Shown here piece after piece: positions 1 through 10,683 of a stretch of DNA of 64,000 bases. Within the stretch, counting starts at the first letter, position 1; the number at the start of each line of letters is the position of its first letter. The position numbers and the translations under genes were made by a program. The notes under the pieces were generated by a model. That model was not told the origin of the DNA. It saw only the letters and a list, made by a program, of their open reading frames with translations, and made no database searches. Source of the DNA: Epiperipatus broadwayi (Eukaryota; Onychophora; Udeonychophora; Euonychophora; Peripatidae); NCBI GenBank assembly GCA_028023455.1, contig JAQFVV010000013.1, forward strand, positions 4,096,001-4,160,000, written 5' to 3'.

Positions 1-1430
1 ATTTCTCAGTGTTAAGTCTAAATGACTTCTCCATTTTCAGATATGATAATATCATGAAAGGAATTATCTGAAGTTTGTCAAAATTTCTACTTTGAACTAA
101 TTCAATGGTTTCAACTATTAATTGCCTAATTTCTTCCTGATTCTTACTTGCAATACTCAAAAGTGACTCATAGAGTTCATTTTCCTTCTTTTTAGCACAT
201 TTATTTTTTCAGTTATGTGCAAATACCAAGCCATATAAAAAGCTATTAAAATAAATCTCTTAAGACATTTAAAATGAACTTTCTTTAATATTGATATATT
301 TTTAACTAGGTGATACTGTTCAAACACTAAAATATTTGAAAAATTACTAAAAGTTTCTACAAATTCACTTATAACTTCAAATTTTCCACTTTTGATAAGA
401 CAATGATTAGTATATAGAAGCATACTTAAATATCCTATCTGACATAACTGATGAAAAATAGTGAGAGAGACAACTGTTTTTAATCATTTCAGGAACATCA
501 ACACAAGTAACTCTGAAGGAAGTGTTGCATCTTCCTAATTATTGTGGCTTTTTTATGCATTGACTGAGCTCAGATAAAAAATATTCATAATTTTGTCATG
601 GCATAATGCAAATTGGGTTAGTTCTTCAATATCTTTATCAGACAGACTATCTTTCCAAATGGCATATATAATAATAGGAAGCATTCCTTCAATACATTTA
701 GTAAACATTTGAGAAGCATCAGCTTTGTGCCACATGGTGAGACTATTAATTTACAATTTGTTTCTAGTAATGAATGACTAAAAACAATTTCTATCATAGA
801 TGATTCATTAGCAAAGTCCCAAAGATGATCAGAATCACTTAAATCTAATTCTTGGTGTGGAATTGTAACATAAGGCTTACCATTGGTTCCTAGGTGATCA
901 ACAAACTCATAACTACCTGGTAATAAAAGAGTAACATAAACTTGGCTGCCATACTTAAAATGGGTCATTGACCAACTGTCAACTTTTTCTAAAAATAATG
1001 GTAATATAGGCTGCCCTAATAATTCATTGACAACACATTCTTTAACTGCACAAATTTGGCCTAAAATCAGTAAGCATGGTGAAGAATCCACAATATGTTG
1101 ATTACTATATTCATCATCTTCACTAAAATTGGTATGATAACCAATTTCTGATGTTTTTATTGAAGGAATTCTGATGTCACTTTCTTCAAAACTACTGCTA
1201 CATTTTATTTCATTAAAAGTTCTTTTTTGTCTCTTCTAATACGCACCACAAAACTTTGCAGTGCTTTGAAAACTTTTTAATTCCTGGAGAAGATTTGCCA
1301 CCATTAACACGGAACACATTTCCTTGGAAATGAATTGGAGGTTTTATTTGCAATTTCTTTAAGACAACCTTTTCAGATTTATATTTACATGGGAAAGTTA
1401 ATCAATCTTCTACTTGGGTTAGTTTTAGAT
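1..1430 (-). pseudogene. Decayed, apparently intron-less protein-coding copy; family not recognised
   Basis: On the minus strand almost the whole stretch reads as protein if the frame is switched several times and a few stops are passed. In transcription order one sees IKPPIHFQGNVFRVNGGK near 1,300-1,360, SSSFEESDIRIP near 1,190, a 150-codon block at about 640-1,091 containing YGSQVYVTLLLPGSYEF, a shift into LSDKDIEELTQFALCHDKI (553-735), two stops near 500-550, an open block at 157-423 with KFEVISEFVETFSNFSNIL, and finally KNQEEIRQLIVETIELV running off the left edge. No plausible splice sites separate the blocks, which suggests a retrocopy or an unrecognised transposon protein rather than live exons. 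The composition is soluble and helical, and no motif was identified. The coding trace is clear; its identity is unknown. Confidence 0.5.
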
Positions 1431-3039
1431 ATATTTTTTTTCATAATGTAAAATGATGAAATATCAAATTCATACAGATTATTCACTGTTTGGTTGAAAG
1501 TTTATAATGATGGCATTTTAGTTATAATTATATATTAGTAATAGCACACAGGTTAAAATATATTATAACATTTAAAGTAGCATTATTCTATGGTCTTCTT
1601 CAGATATTTCCAGCTTGACCTGTTACAATACTTGCCTTGGAATCAAAGAAGTGACTTTTAGATTTGTGAATATTGAATTTAAAATAATACTCTATTCTAC
1701 CAAAAGCAACAGTCAATTTAAATTTTATATAATTATCTATGAGAGTTCTCTTGATTTCTGTAGTCTTTTTAAAGGCTATTTTAATAAGAAATTTCCTAAT
1801 TTTATGAATTATAATATTGGACTGACTTGTGGGGGTATTTTTCATTGATATGTAGCAGCTTCTCTAAATTTTATACAGTTTCCTCTCTGTCTAATATTTT
1901 GTTATTTTTTTCAATTGAAGATAATTTTAGGTGGGAGGTAGGATTTTTCATAGTGTATTACAGCTTTGGAAAGTTATGATAATGTACTGATTTCAGATTT
2001 TCTTCAGTTTATCTGCTATCTTTTGTATGTATGGATTCACTTCAGCAGTAATAATTTGTTGTTGTTTTTTCTTTGATGTTTCTTTTTATTATCTATTTAA
2101 TAGGTTTTTAATGATAATTTATGGATAACTATTTTTCATGAAAATTTGTTTTATATAGGTTTTTTTTTTCAAAACCCTTTTGAAGAAATTTATTTTGCTC
2201 TGTTCCAAAGTGATAATATAATTCAATGTTTTAGGTTCCTATCATAATTTGATGTGGATAAAGAAAGATATATATTGATGAATTCAATCATCTTCATTGA
2301 AAAATAATTCAAGGAGCACAAACTGATGATTATAAAAAACATATATCTAAATAAGCAGACCATATATGTGTCAATGAAAGGAGTAGACCATGTGTGTACC
2401 TATGAACATATGTTCAATTGGGAAAAGACCAAAATATTGGACAGAGAAAAAAGTATAAAGAAAAAAAAATTTTAAAAACTGCAAACATAACAATTTCAAG
2501 CATCTCCATAAGTTAACCCAGTGTGACAATTTTATAAGATTTGAACCACTCCAATAACCTTGCCATTAAAAAAGGAGAATTCAAGAGAATCTTTATATGT
2601 AAGTATGAATTTTCAAATAATTGTTGCCTTTGATAGAATAGGATAATTGGTTGGAGCATCATCTTAAATTCAATATTCATGAATCTAGCATAGGCTAATT
2701 GGTTGGAGTGTCATCTTAAATTCAGTATTTATGAATCTGAAAGTTCCTTGTTCAATACCTCCAAAAAGAGAGGTGAATAACACCACTTAAATATTGTGTT
2801 ATATATTAATTTGTATGTCATTGCTAGCAGTTGAATGGATTTGAAAAATTTAAACACAGTTTAAAATTTTCTAAAACTATATTTAGTCCAGCAAATAATT
2901 ACAACTAAAATATCATCACAAACTTTCAGACAAAAATTAAAGTATAAGAAATTATCAATTACAAGTACAGATGAAAACATATTGGATAAACTTAGATCAA
3001 GATTTTTAACAGATGTGTTTTACTATTTTTTACATATGA
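1431..3039. other. AT-rich non-coding stretch, no gene seen
   Basis: Homopolymer-rich, AT-rich sequence. Short overlapping open frames on both strands at 1,600-1,848 have no coding character. The only structured item is the tRNA-like tandem repeat near 2,643-2,760, listed separately. Confidence 0.5.
2643..2765 (+). repeat. Tandemly duplicated tRNA-like (SINE head) sequence
   Basis: A 44-base unit (2,643-2,686) is repeated 52 bases downstream (2,695-2,738) with few changes. Both copies contain AATTGGTTGGAG and ATCTTAAATTCA. The second copy is followed by GTTCAATACC at 2,750-2,759, which resembles a pol III B box, and the AATTGGTTGGAG part resembles a D-arm/A box. The layout suggests a tRNA-derived SINE whose 5' half was duplicated. 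It is too diverged to be a tRNA gene, and no target-site duplication was found. Confidence 0.4.
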
Positions 3040-3400
3040 TCTAAAACTTGAACCTTTAGAAGAAATGAATAGCTGTATTTGGGACTAACAAGGAAGGATT
3101 GAAAATAAAATATGTGGGTAAAAGAGCAAACAGATATCTGTGATATTATTGAAAGAATTAACTGACAGAAATGAATTAGGCTGAATATATTATTATAAAA
3201 AATCATAATAGATAAATGACTAAAGTCTTAAACTGGATCTCAAGAGATTGTAAAAGTTAAAAAAGCCATATGTGCATTAGATGGCTAAAATAAGTTTGCT
3301 AGAATGTGAAGAAACTAAATTAAAATTGGAGAGACTTTATCCTGCAGTGGGTTGGTGATGATCAAAAATGATGTAGATCAGGATTAATTTAAAATTTTGG
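3040..3400 (+). mobile_element. LINE family A (RTE-like), 3' fragment of the RT ORF, decayed
   Basis: The plus strand matches the C-terminal end of the family A LINE seen at 22,400-22,660. It reads MWVREQTDICDIIERIN and then a degenerate counterpart of the GHIAR segment, followed by AAACTGGATCTCAAGAGATTG, which matches the same site in the other copies. It ends near 3,380 in a GTTGGTGATGATC-like tail that is also seen in the copy at 21,250. Stops and indels are abundant, so it encodes nothing. Upstream sequence cannot be aligned, consistent with a 5'-truncated insertion. Confidence 0.55.
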
Positions 3401-4149
3401 ATTTAACAGAAATTAATAAAGATGTCAAAAATTTAAGAAAATTACACTTTAAAATAATGTCTGTTAATGAAAAGCACATACAACTTCATTAGCTAAGTTG
3501 AACATCTGATATACATTAACTGCCATCATATCTCACTTAAAAAAAACATATTCTTCTAATACATATCATTATAATTCTATATAAACATATTTTTAAAATT
3601 ATAAAGAAAATCACTGATTTTTATACTTGCTGAGTTTTTTTTTAGAAACTAATCTTTCTATATACTATATTGAATATATCAAATATACCAATTTATAGGT
3701 AGTCAAAAACAATTTAAATGCATGCAAAACTGACAAAATATCTGATGATAAAAAAAAGTCTTAAAGTATTCTTTGGGTAATATATCCCCCCCCCCCAAAA
3801 AAAAAAAGAAAAAACAACACACTGAATGATTTTTTAAATTCAGATACATCAATAAGATGATTTGAGATTTAAAGGTCCTTCAACATCCAGTGCAATAAGA
3901 TAAACACAAAAACGATGATTACTAAATATAAATTACAATGTATGGTTTAAAAAAACAATTTAGAAGGAGAATATTATTGGTATAATCAATCATTTATAGA
4001 GGAAAGGTATTAACAAAGCATCTTAAAATACTAAAAAAAAAAAAAATTCTGAAAAAGTGATTTCAAAAAAGATTCATTAATGAAATGGCAAAGGTCCATG
4101 GCTACCAAGAACACATTAGGCAATTCATGCATTGCTATGTTAAAAATAT
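3401..4149. other. AT-rich stretch, no gene; C11/A11 homopolymer junction
   Basis: No coding or RNA feature is visible. A run of eleven C (3,786-3,796) followed directly by eleven A (3,797-3,807) is the only notable sequence. Confidence 0.5.
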
Positions 4150-4910
4150 ATGTAGCTAGCAAATAGAATTAAAAGTAAAATTAAAATATTCTAAAATGAA
4201 AAGTGGAATAAAATAGTCTAGAATTAACAAGTCATAATTCAAAAGCAAATTTAATCAGCTTTGAGGATTGGCTACAATTAAGCACAATGAAAAAATGTCT
4301 ACAAAAAGAAAAAATCAATTATTATCTAGAGGAAATATTTCAAATAACAAAAGCAGAATTATATCTATAAAAATTTAAGCACATTAAATCTAATTAACCA
4401 GCTTAAGATCATTAAATAGAATATTCCAAGAAAAACAAAAATGGACATGTAGACTATCACTGAGAAAGAGTTTCCATCTTTTTCTACATTATCAAGATCT
4501 TCAAGAAACTATGGTTAGAAGCAGTGGAAAAAATAAATAAGGGATAGCTTTCCTGGAGACTCAGTCCCACAGATTAGAAAGCCAAACTAGAGAATTGAAT
4601 GGTTTACCTAAATCTTTATTAATAATTTTTTTTAAATCTCAAAAGCCAATAGACTCTAATAATGTAGAAGTACAATTCTAGCCTATATGTATATTTGAGA
4701 GAATATACTATAAAATTAGTATGGAATGTAATACTAGGTTATAGAAATACAGATAATAGAATTATCAAATGGTAAAATGGCAGATAGAATGTATGTGTAT
4801 ATATATAGTGAACTTATTAAATTAGTAGTTATATAGTTTATTTGTATTTTTTATAAATTTATTTACTAGTAAATTATTAATTTGTTAGTCTGACTCTTAG
4901 AATACCAGGA
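4150..4910 (+). repeat. Left long direct repeat (probable 5' LTR)
   Basis: This stretch aligns co-linearly with 8,000-8,680. Shared anchors are AGAATTAAAAGTAAAATTAA, GCTTTGAGGATT, AGAGGAAATATTTCA, AATCAGCTT/ACCAGCTTAAGAT, ATATAGTTTATTTG and CTGACTC. Divergence with many indels indicates an old insertion. Confidence 0.55.
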
Positions 4911-5484
4911 ATCACTAGATCAACAATAAAATTAGTGCAGATAAATTTCAAGTAATGTAAAAAACAAAGAGAATGCCCATGAGAAAATTGACACAGATAA
5001 AGTAACACAGAGATGGCATTGTTTGGGCAAACCTGTATTGCAAAATTTAATATAAATAATGCTCTGAGTGAACATTATTTGTAATTCACATAAAGAATTT
5101 ATTTTAAAATCAAATATAACTGAGAACAATATGTAAAGTAACCTCACCTATATTTTTCAGATAGACAAGTTATTGAAATTGAATAAATATTTTAATCCAT
5201 GACCATTTGACCAAATAGTTTGCCCAAATCTTAAAAATAGGAGACAAGCAAAGGGAAAGAGCAGTAAAAAACAGACCTTAGAGAATTGGCAAAAGATTAT
5301 GGGTGTGGATGATTTAATAGAGGAAATTCTCAATGATCAGCTACTATAGGTATATCTAATGATAAACTCAAACAACAAAACTCAGTTGAATTTAACTTAT
5401 GAGATAGCACTTCAACATATAGCAAATATTTCAAACATTTAGGCAAGTAACTAATGTGACAAAATATTTACTTACAAATCATGA

Positions 5485-5600
5485 AAAATCCACTTGTTAT
5501 TGCTGTGAGATTAACAGAACATAGTGTAAAAGACTGCAGATAGGAAAAAGAAAAATGTTTCCATGTGAGGACATTTGACTTGTGTATGTCAAAAAATTGA
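5485..5600 (+). pseudogene. Gypsy gag nucleocapsid remnant (zinc knuckles)
   Basis: The plus strand reads CYCCEINRT, a stop, CKRLQIGKRKMFPCE, then a second degenerate knuckle ending LVYVKK. The spacing of the Cys clusters matches the double CCHC nucleocapsid of Ty3/Gypsy gag proteins, in which a Cys pair, a His and a Cys are followed by a basic linker and a second knuckle. The His positions are lost or obscured and two stops interrupt the frame. In an intact element this domain packages the RNA. The call rests on spacing and on its position upstream of the RT relic. Confidence 0.45.
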
Positions 5601-6109
5601 TAACAATGAAAGACAGGCAAAAATCTGAATTGCAGCTAAATAGAAAAAGAAAATACATAAAAAAAAGAATGGCCATTACTGAAGTAAAGCAATTTATGAT
5701 GGATTTGTAAAAATATAGAAAAAATGTTAACATGAAATATACAGTGCTTCAAGTATATTGATAATGGCTGAGTAAGACTGAAAATGCATTGTTAGCTAAC
5801 TATAATAAGATCCCATTAGGGAAAGTAAATATTAAAACTCATGACATTAGTGAACACATATTAAAATTAATATGTCAAGTACAAACACTAATAAAACATC
5901 AGAGAAAATAATTCATTTAATATTATATATAGTACAAAAATATTCTTAGAAAAATTAATCCTACTGATAGAAAATGGTTTCAAATGATAGAAATTCACAT
6001 TAGTATTATGAAAAAAAATTATTGGAACAAGAAGTCTAAAAGAAATATCTGGATTTATTTCATAAAAAAAATCAAGTATAATTTTATGAAGCCCTATAAA
6101 GATTGCCTT

Positions 6110-6252
6110 TCTTGAAAATGTATATCCAGTGGTTGCAAGCCATGCAAAGATCCATTATGCAGAAAATTAAAGTTGAAAAAAAAATTCAAGAATTGGTTGC
6201 TAAGAATGTACTTACAGCAGTTGAAAAGTCAGGATGGATCATACTTATATAA
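6110..6252 (+). pseudogene. Gypsy reverse transcriptase N-terminal remnant
   Basis: The plus strand reads VYPVVASHAKIHYAE and, after a one-base frame change, KIQELVAKNVLTAVEKSGWI followed by a stop. This matches the conserved entry of Ty3/Gypsy RT, where a P-x-x-x-P-R/A-K motif is followed by a charged helix and a V-I-x-x-V-E-x-S-x-W segment. The catalytic palm is missing: downstream the sequence turns into a SINE-like fragment and then the foldback at 6,373. Identification as Gypsy RT is fairly secure; the copy is non-functional. Confidence 0.55.
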
Positions 6253-6257
6253 ATAAT

Positions 6258-6345
6258 TATATAATTAGTCAGGAGTTGAACTCAGACTTTCAAGCTCCCT
6301 ACAGCTATGCACTCCATCTTATATAACTGATACACATGACCACCT
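6258..6345 (-). repeat. Possible tRNA-derived SINE fragment
   Basis: The minus strand contains GAGTTCAACTCC, which resembles a B box, preceded by GATGGAGTGCATAGCTG at roughly the A-box distance. This is compatible with a tRNA-like SINE head inserted beside the Gypsy RT relic. No target-site duplication was established. Confidence 0.3.
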
Positions 6346-6372
6346 ACATGTAAAAAAGAGAAATGATCTCCA

Positions 6373-6720
6373 ATATATGTATTTCATGCTAAATCAGCAC
6401 TCATCAATTGATCTAGATTACCATCTCCTACCCATATATGCAATCAGTGTTCAGTTTATATTCAACAACAAATCCTCAAATTTTAATGGACAAGCTTTAA
6501 TCTTCTCCACCCTCCAACTCTTCAACTATATCGAGTGTTACAACCTCAGATTTTCAATGATATGGATGGCTGAAGAGTTGGAGGGTGTAGAAACTTGAAG
6601 CTTATCCATTAAAGTGTGAAGATTTTCTATCTTAATATAAACTGAGCACTGATTGTATATATGTATGGGAGATGGTGATCTGGACCAACTGATGAGTGCT
6701 GGTTCTGCATGAAATATATA
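6373..6720. mobile_element. Foldback (long inverted-repeat) element, about 350 bp
   Basis: The left arm (6,373-6,526) and right arm (6,569-6,720) are inverted copies of about 150 bases. Matching blocks include CAGCACTCATCA, ACCATCTCC, AATCAGTG with TCAGTTTATATT, TTTAATGGA and CACCCTCCAACTCTTCA. The arms are separated by about 42 bases. Such arms fold into one long hairpin, as in MITE-like or foldback elements. It lies inside the Gypsy remnant and is therefore probably a later insertion. The short open frame across the left arm (6,377-6,598) is a by-product of the repeat. Confidence 0.75.
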
Positions 6721-7089
6721 TATTAGAAATCAAATGAATGAGATCAGACTAGGGTTATCGATGAAACCGGCCAACTAGTAAATCAAAATGCCAGGTTCCA
6801 ACTTTTTGGGACACCATGAAACCCTTATTGTGTCAGGGTAGAATAGAGTTGTCATATCATACAAGCATAGATAAAGAATCTTAAAAATTATTGTATAAAG
6901 ATTATCCATGTAATATTTGCATTAAAGGGAGGCATGTTTATGTATCTGGTGACCAAATCATAATAGGCATTGAAAAATATATAAAAAAAATGGATAGCTT
7001 AATCAATCTACAATGAATATGCAGAATAAGAAATATATAGTGTAGTCAAAGGCAAATAAAGCTTATTGATGAGATCTTATCAATCAACT

Positions 7090-7400
7090 GTCCCCATTAA
7101 TGGGGATTCACTTTGTATATTTATATATGCATGCTCTAGGTGGGTAGAATATTGTATTATAAGGAGTACAAGTACCTATAAAACAGCAGAGAAATTGAAA
7201 ATTTTTTATGTCATTGATTGCCAGAGGTGATTGTTGCACATAATAGCATTGGATTTATTGCACCAAAAAAAACAAAATCATACTTGATTCAGTGAAGGCA
7301 TTAAACACAACTGTATACTACTGTATAACCCAGAGTCAGGTTGGCTGAAAATGTCATTCAAAAATTAAAGAGAGAAAGACTAATAGCATAAAAATGCAGA
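7090..7400 (+). pseudogene. Gypsy integrase core remnant
   Basis: The plus strand reads YACSRWVEYCIIRSTSTYKT followed by AEKLKIFYVID, then after a frame change LPEVIVAHNSIGFIAPK. This is the rve integrase core layout: a D-x-x-S-R-W-V-E block, a T-x-x-T-A-x-x-L helix, then L-P-x-x-I-V-x-D-N-x-x-x-F. The Asp expected before the first block is Tyr here, and the Asp of the D-N motif is His, so two catalytic acids are lost. A later fragment near 7,330-7,370 resembles the conserved segment before the catalytic Glu. It is clearly dead, and supports the Gypsy assignment. Confidence 0.55.
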
Positions 7401-7999
7401 AAGCCTTATATGTTGCTATATTACATTGACATTCTATTCCATGAATAGTTAGGAAAGTCTCCAGCAATAATTATTGATGAGCAGAAAATTGTGAGTTTAA
7501 TTAATATTAATTCCAAGAGAGGATGAATAGCAGTGTTATTTTGATAATGGAGGCAAATATATGATAAAAAAAAGAGTTAGTTTGGAACTTAAAAAATAGC
7601 TAGAGAGTGTAATCATGGGAATATTTAAACAAGTAGTCAAAATATGAGTAAGTAATGGGTTAAATATTGAAGACATGTATATCCTGTTCAATTATGACAA
7701 ATAGAAAAAGTATTGTATTCAAAAAATAGGAATGAGCTTATAAGTTAAAACTAAAACTCCAAAAACCGTAAATAGTTCAGTTAGAACCAGAGAGAGGAAG
7801 TTTTTCAAGTAAAAAGCATACTGAAGCAGACTGGATGGAAACAGATAAAGTTAAAATTCACTGCAAAGAAATATCCATGAAACAGAGATAAATAGAACCT
7901 CAGGAAGGGCATAGATCACTGAGATTCTAAAAGCAAAAGCTGAAGAAATTGCAAGATTACATATTAAAAATTTTCTGAAGTAAGGAGAAGGGTGAAATA

Positions 8000-8680
8000 T
8001 TGATAACAAACAGAATTAAAAGTAAAATTAACAAATGTTTAGAATGAAAAGTAAAATAAAAATAGTCTAGCGTTAATTATGCATAATTTAAAAGCAAAGT
8101 AGCTTTGAGGATTATCTATAATTAAACATAACAGAAAAATAAAAAGAAAACAATTGCTATCCAGAGGAAATATTTCAGATAGCAAAACTACAGAAATTTA
8201 AGTTGATTAAATCTAGTTAATCAGCTTAAGATGTATGCAAATACTTCTCTAGATAGAATTCTCCAGAAAGAACAAAAACGGATATATAAATCTCACAGAG
8301 AAAGAACGTTTATTCTTTGGATTTCAGAGAACTGCTATTTGAAACAGGAAAAAAATTCAATGAGAAATATTTTTTCCTGGAAACTTGATTCCATATTTCA
8401 GAAAGCTGTCTAGGAAAGTGAATAGCTTATCTTGGGTTTTTTTTAAACCTTAAGAATGGATAGACTGTAAATAAATAAACTGTAAAGGTAGTATAGAATA
8501 TAATAACCTATATGTAAAATTAACATAAGAAATAATACTGACTTACAAAGATATATTTTTTGAATGTTTTAAAGATATATTGTGCATAGTGGGCTTATCA
8601 AATTGGTATTTATATAGTTTATTTGCATTCTGTTTAAATTATTTATTAGTGAATTACTTATTTGCTAACCTGACTCCTAA
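8000..8680 (+). repeat. Right long direct repeat (probable 3' LTR)
   Basis: This copy parallels 4,150-4,910 from AGAATTAAAAGTAAAATTAA through to the CTGACTC motif at the end. The open frame at 8,231-8,413 lies wholly inside the repeat and has no recognisable product. Boundaries are approximate. Confidence 0.55.
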
Positions 8681-10462
8681 AATATAACTTTCTTAATAGG
8701 AAACCGAAGATCAAATATAGCACCCTAACCCTAATCATTTTCATTAACTTTTATAATTTAGTTACAGACAGCTAATGCGCTAGACAAACAATTATTGTTT
8801 TAAATTTAATATTCAATATAGATAATATAACATTTTATTTTAAATTGTCAAAATATATATTATCATTGTTGTTGTTTTTTTAAGAATTATAGTATTATCC
8901 TTACATGGCCCTGCTTAAGATTTACAAAAGTTCATTGCTGGTGATTTGAAGAAATGTGAATGCTAAAAATAAACTATTTCCAAACATTGAAACAAACCCC
9001 CACAGTAATAAAGCTGACAAATAAATAGTGTAGCAAAATATAAAAAAAGCTACATAGAAACAGTGCTATAGAAAGGTTGTTTAGAAAATTTCAATGTTAT
9101 TCAGAAGAATAAACTAAAGAAAAAATAGTACATTAGACATTGCATATGGCAGAAAATAAATGATGCATCCGAATTGCCCATGAATTCTAGTGCATTTTTA
9201 TCAAGAATGAGAAATAAAATATAAGATTTAAATGCACTTATCATATGCATTTTATAAGTTTTATAAATATAATTTCTAAAACAATATTGAACAATGGAAA
9301 TTCCAAAAATTACAAAAGAGTGAATTTTTTTTTTTACATATTATAAATATTTACAAAATGAATTGGGAGCAAAGTGATAGTTTACAAATTGCAAATGTAA
9401 ATAGAATTGTTCTAAGCCCCGAATGAAACGACTAAAATATTCTTTCATCATATTTTATTTTTATTGTTAACATGATAGTTAGATTAAAATTTACAACCAT
9501 AAATATTTAGATTTTTCAAACATATAATATATTAAACTAGAATAGAATACATAAAAAAAAAAATGTCTAATTACAAGTCCAACGGAAGACCAATTAACCT
9601 ATCTCCTTCTAATAGTTGATCTGCATGCCATAAGAATCAAATTTACAGCTATAACCAACAGAGGAGCAAAAAAAGACACAAATTATATTTTATTACAAAA
9701 TGAACAACTTCTACAGTCAAGATATTGAGATGACGATAAATTTATCAAATCTGTTAAGAGTTTCTTATTTATGTTTTAGCTCCAGTAACAAAATTTAACT
9801 CTTTCTTTACTAGACCTGATTAAAGATATGAATTTTGCTTCCTTAATATGTGATGCGCATTTATATGTTCACTGTTTAAAAATTAAATGATAAAATCTAT
9901 TTCAGTAGCTACTAATAAAATCTTTCTTAAAAACAGGATGAGTGTACTGTCTTTGCTAGAAGATTTTATTTCTGCCAAGGATTCATAAAAAACTTTTATC
10001 CAAATATTACATTTTAGAAAGGGCTTTAAACATTACATTTTATTATTATATTTTTGTGATAAATCCAGATATGAAAATGATAATGTGGATTACGTTAAAA
10101 AGTTGACAATACTTCATTGATAATTATCAAATATTAATTAATTTTTATTTATTTGCAGTACCCTATTATCTTGATGTAAAGCCTAGATTTATAAACAACG
10201 AAAATATCGTACATTAATACATATGTATGTGTGTGTGTATGTGTTTTTATTGGTCTAATTAATATTAAATTATACGTTTCCGGGTTTAGTAGAATGGAAA
10301 AAAATCTACAAATTAGTGTAATTAATTCAAAATTAAAAGTCTATTTAAAAATCAAATGTGAGATAAATAATACAATAGTAAAATAAATGACATTGTAATA
10401 AGGACGTGTGATCAGACATTTTGTTATTCCAGATCCTAATAATCTCTGCTTTTATACATTTA
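8681..10462. other. AT-rich stretch, nothing identified
   Basis: No convincing gene, RNA or transposon domain was found on either strand. A GT-rich microsatellite-like run occurs at 10,222-10,245. Many T and A homopolymers are present. Confidence 0.45.
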
Positions 10463-10683
10463 TTAATCTTCTCTTTCCTGATTACTCTCTTCTATTTTAT
10501 GTAGCAGCATCTGACTTTCTTCTGTTCTCTTTTGATTGTCTTCTTCCCATTATTGATTTCTTTCTTCTATTTTCCTTAGCAGCATTTCTTCTCTTTGCTG
10601 ATTGTTATCTTCTATTATCTTTAAATGTATTTTTTCTGATTTCTTTTTATTATCTTCTTCCATTCGTTGATTGCTTTCTTCTG
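10463..10683 (-). pseudogene. Fossil coiled-coil coding segment built of 25-residue repeats
   Basis: The minus strand encodes a charged helical stretch of about 70 codons with a single internal stop. It includes EESNQRMEEDNKKKSEKI, then NNQQREEMLLRKIEERNQ, and after the stop WEEDNQKRTEESQMLLHKIE followed by ESNQERED and a final stop (10,463-10,465). The pattern K-I-E-E-x-N-Q ... E-E-x-x-M-L-L recurs every 25 residues, seen in the DNA as a 75-base period. Long charged coiled coils like this occur at the N-terminus of some retrotransposon Gag proteins and in structural proteins; neither can be proved. The Phe/Leu-rich frame on the plus strand (10,408-10,713) is merely its complement. Confidence 0.5.

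Larger units (their letters stand above)
4150..8680 (+). mobile_element. Decayed Ty3/Gypsy-like LTR retrotransposon
   Basis: Two long direct repeats (about 4,150-4,910 and 8,000-8,680) enclose plus-strand relics in the order expected of a Ty3/Gypsy element: a gag nucleocapsid with two knuckle-like Cys clusters (about 5,485-5,600), the start of the reverse transcriptase (about 6,110-6,250) and an integrase core (about 7,090-7,400). Gag-pol order and strand agree with the repeats being LTRs. The region between RT and integrase is disrupted by a foldback element at 6,373-6,720. Stops and frameshifts are everywhere, so the element is long dead. Exact LTR ends, primer-binding site and target duplication could not be fixed. 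Confidence 0.6.

Noticed and set aside
1600-1848. Overlapping open frames of about 80 codons on both strands
   Set aside because: Low complexity, no motif, no coding composition.
8723-8734. CCCTAACCCTAA, two telomere-like repeats
   Set aside because: Two units are expected by chance in an AT-rich window, and there is no longer array.
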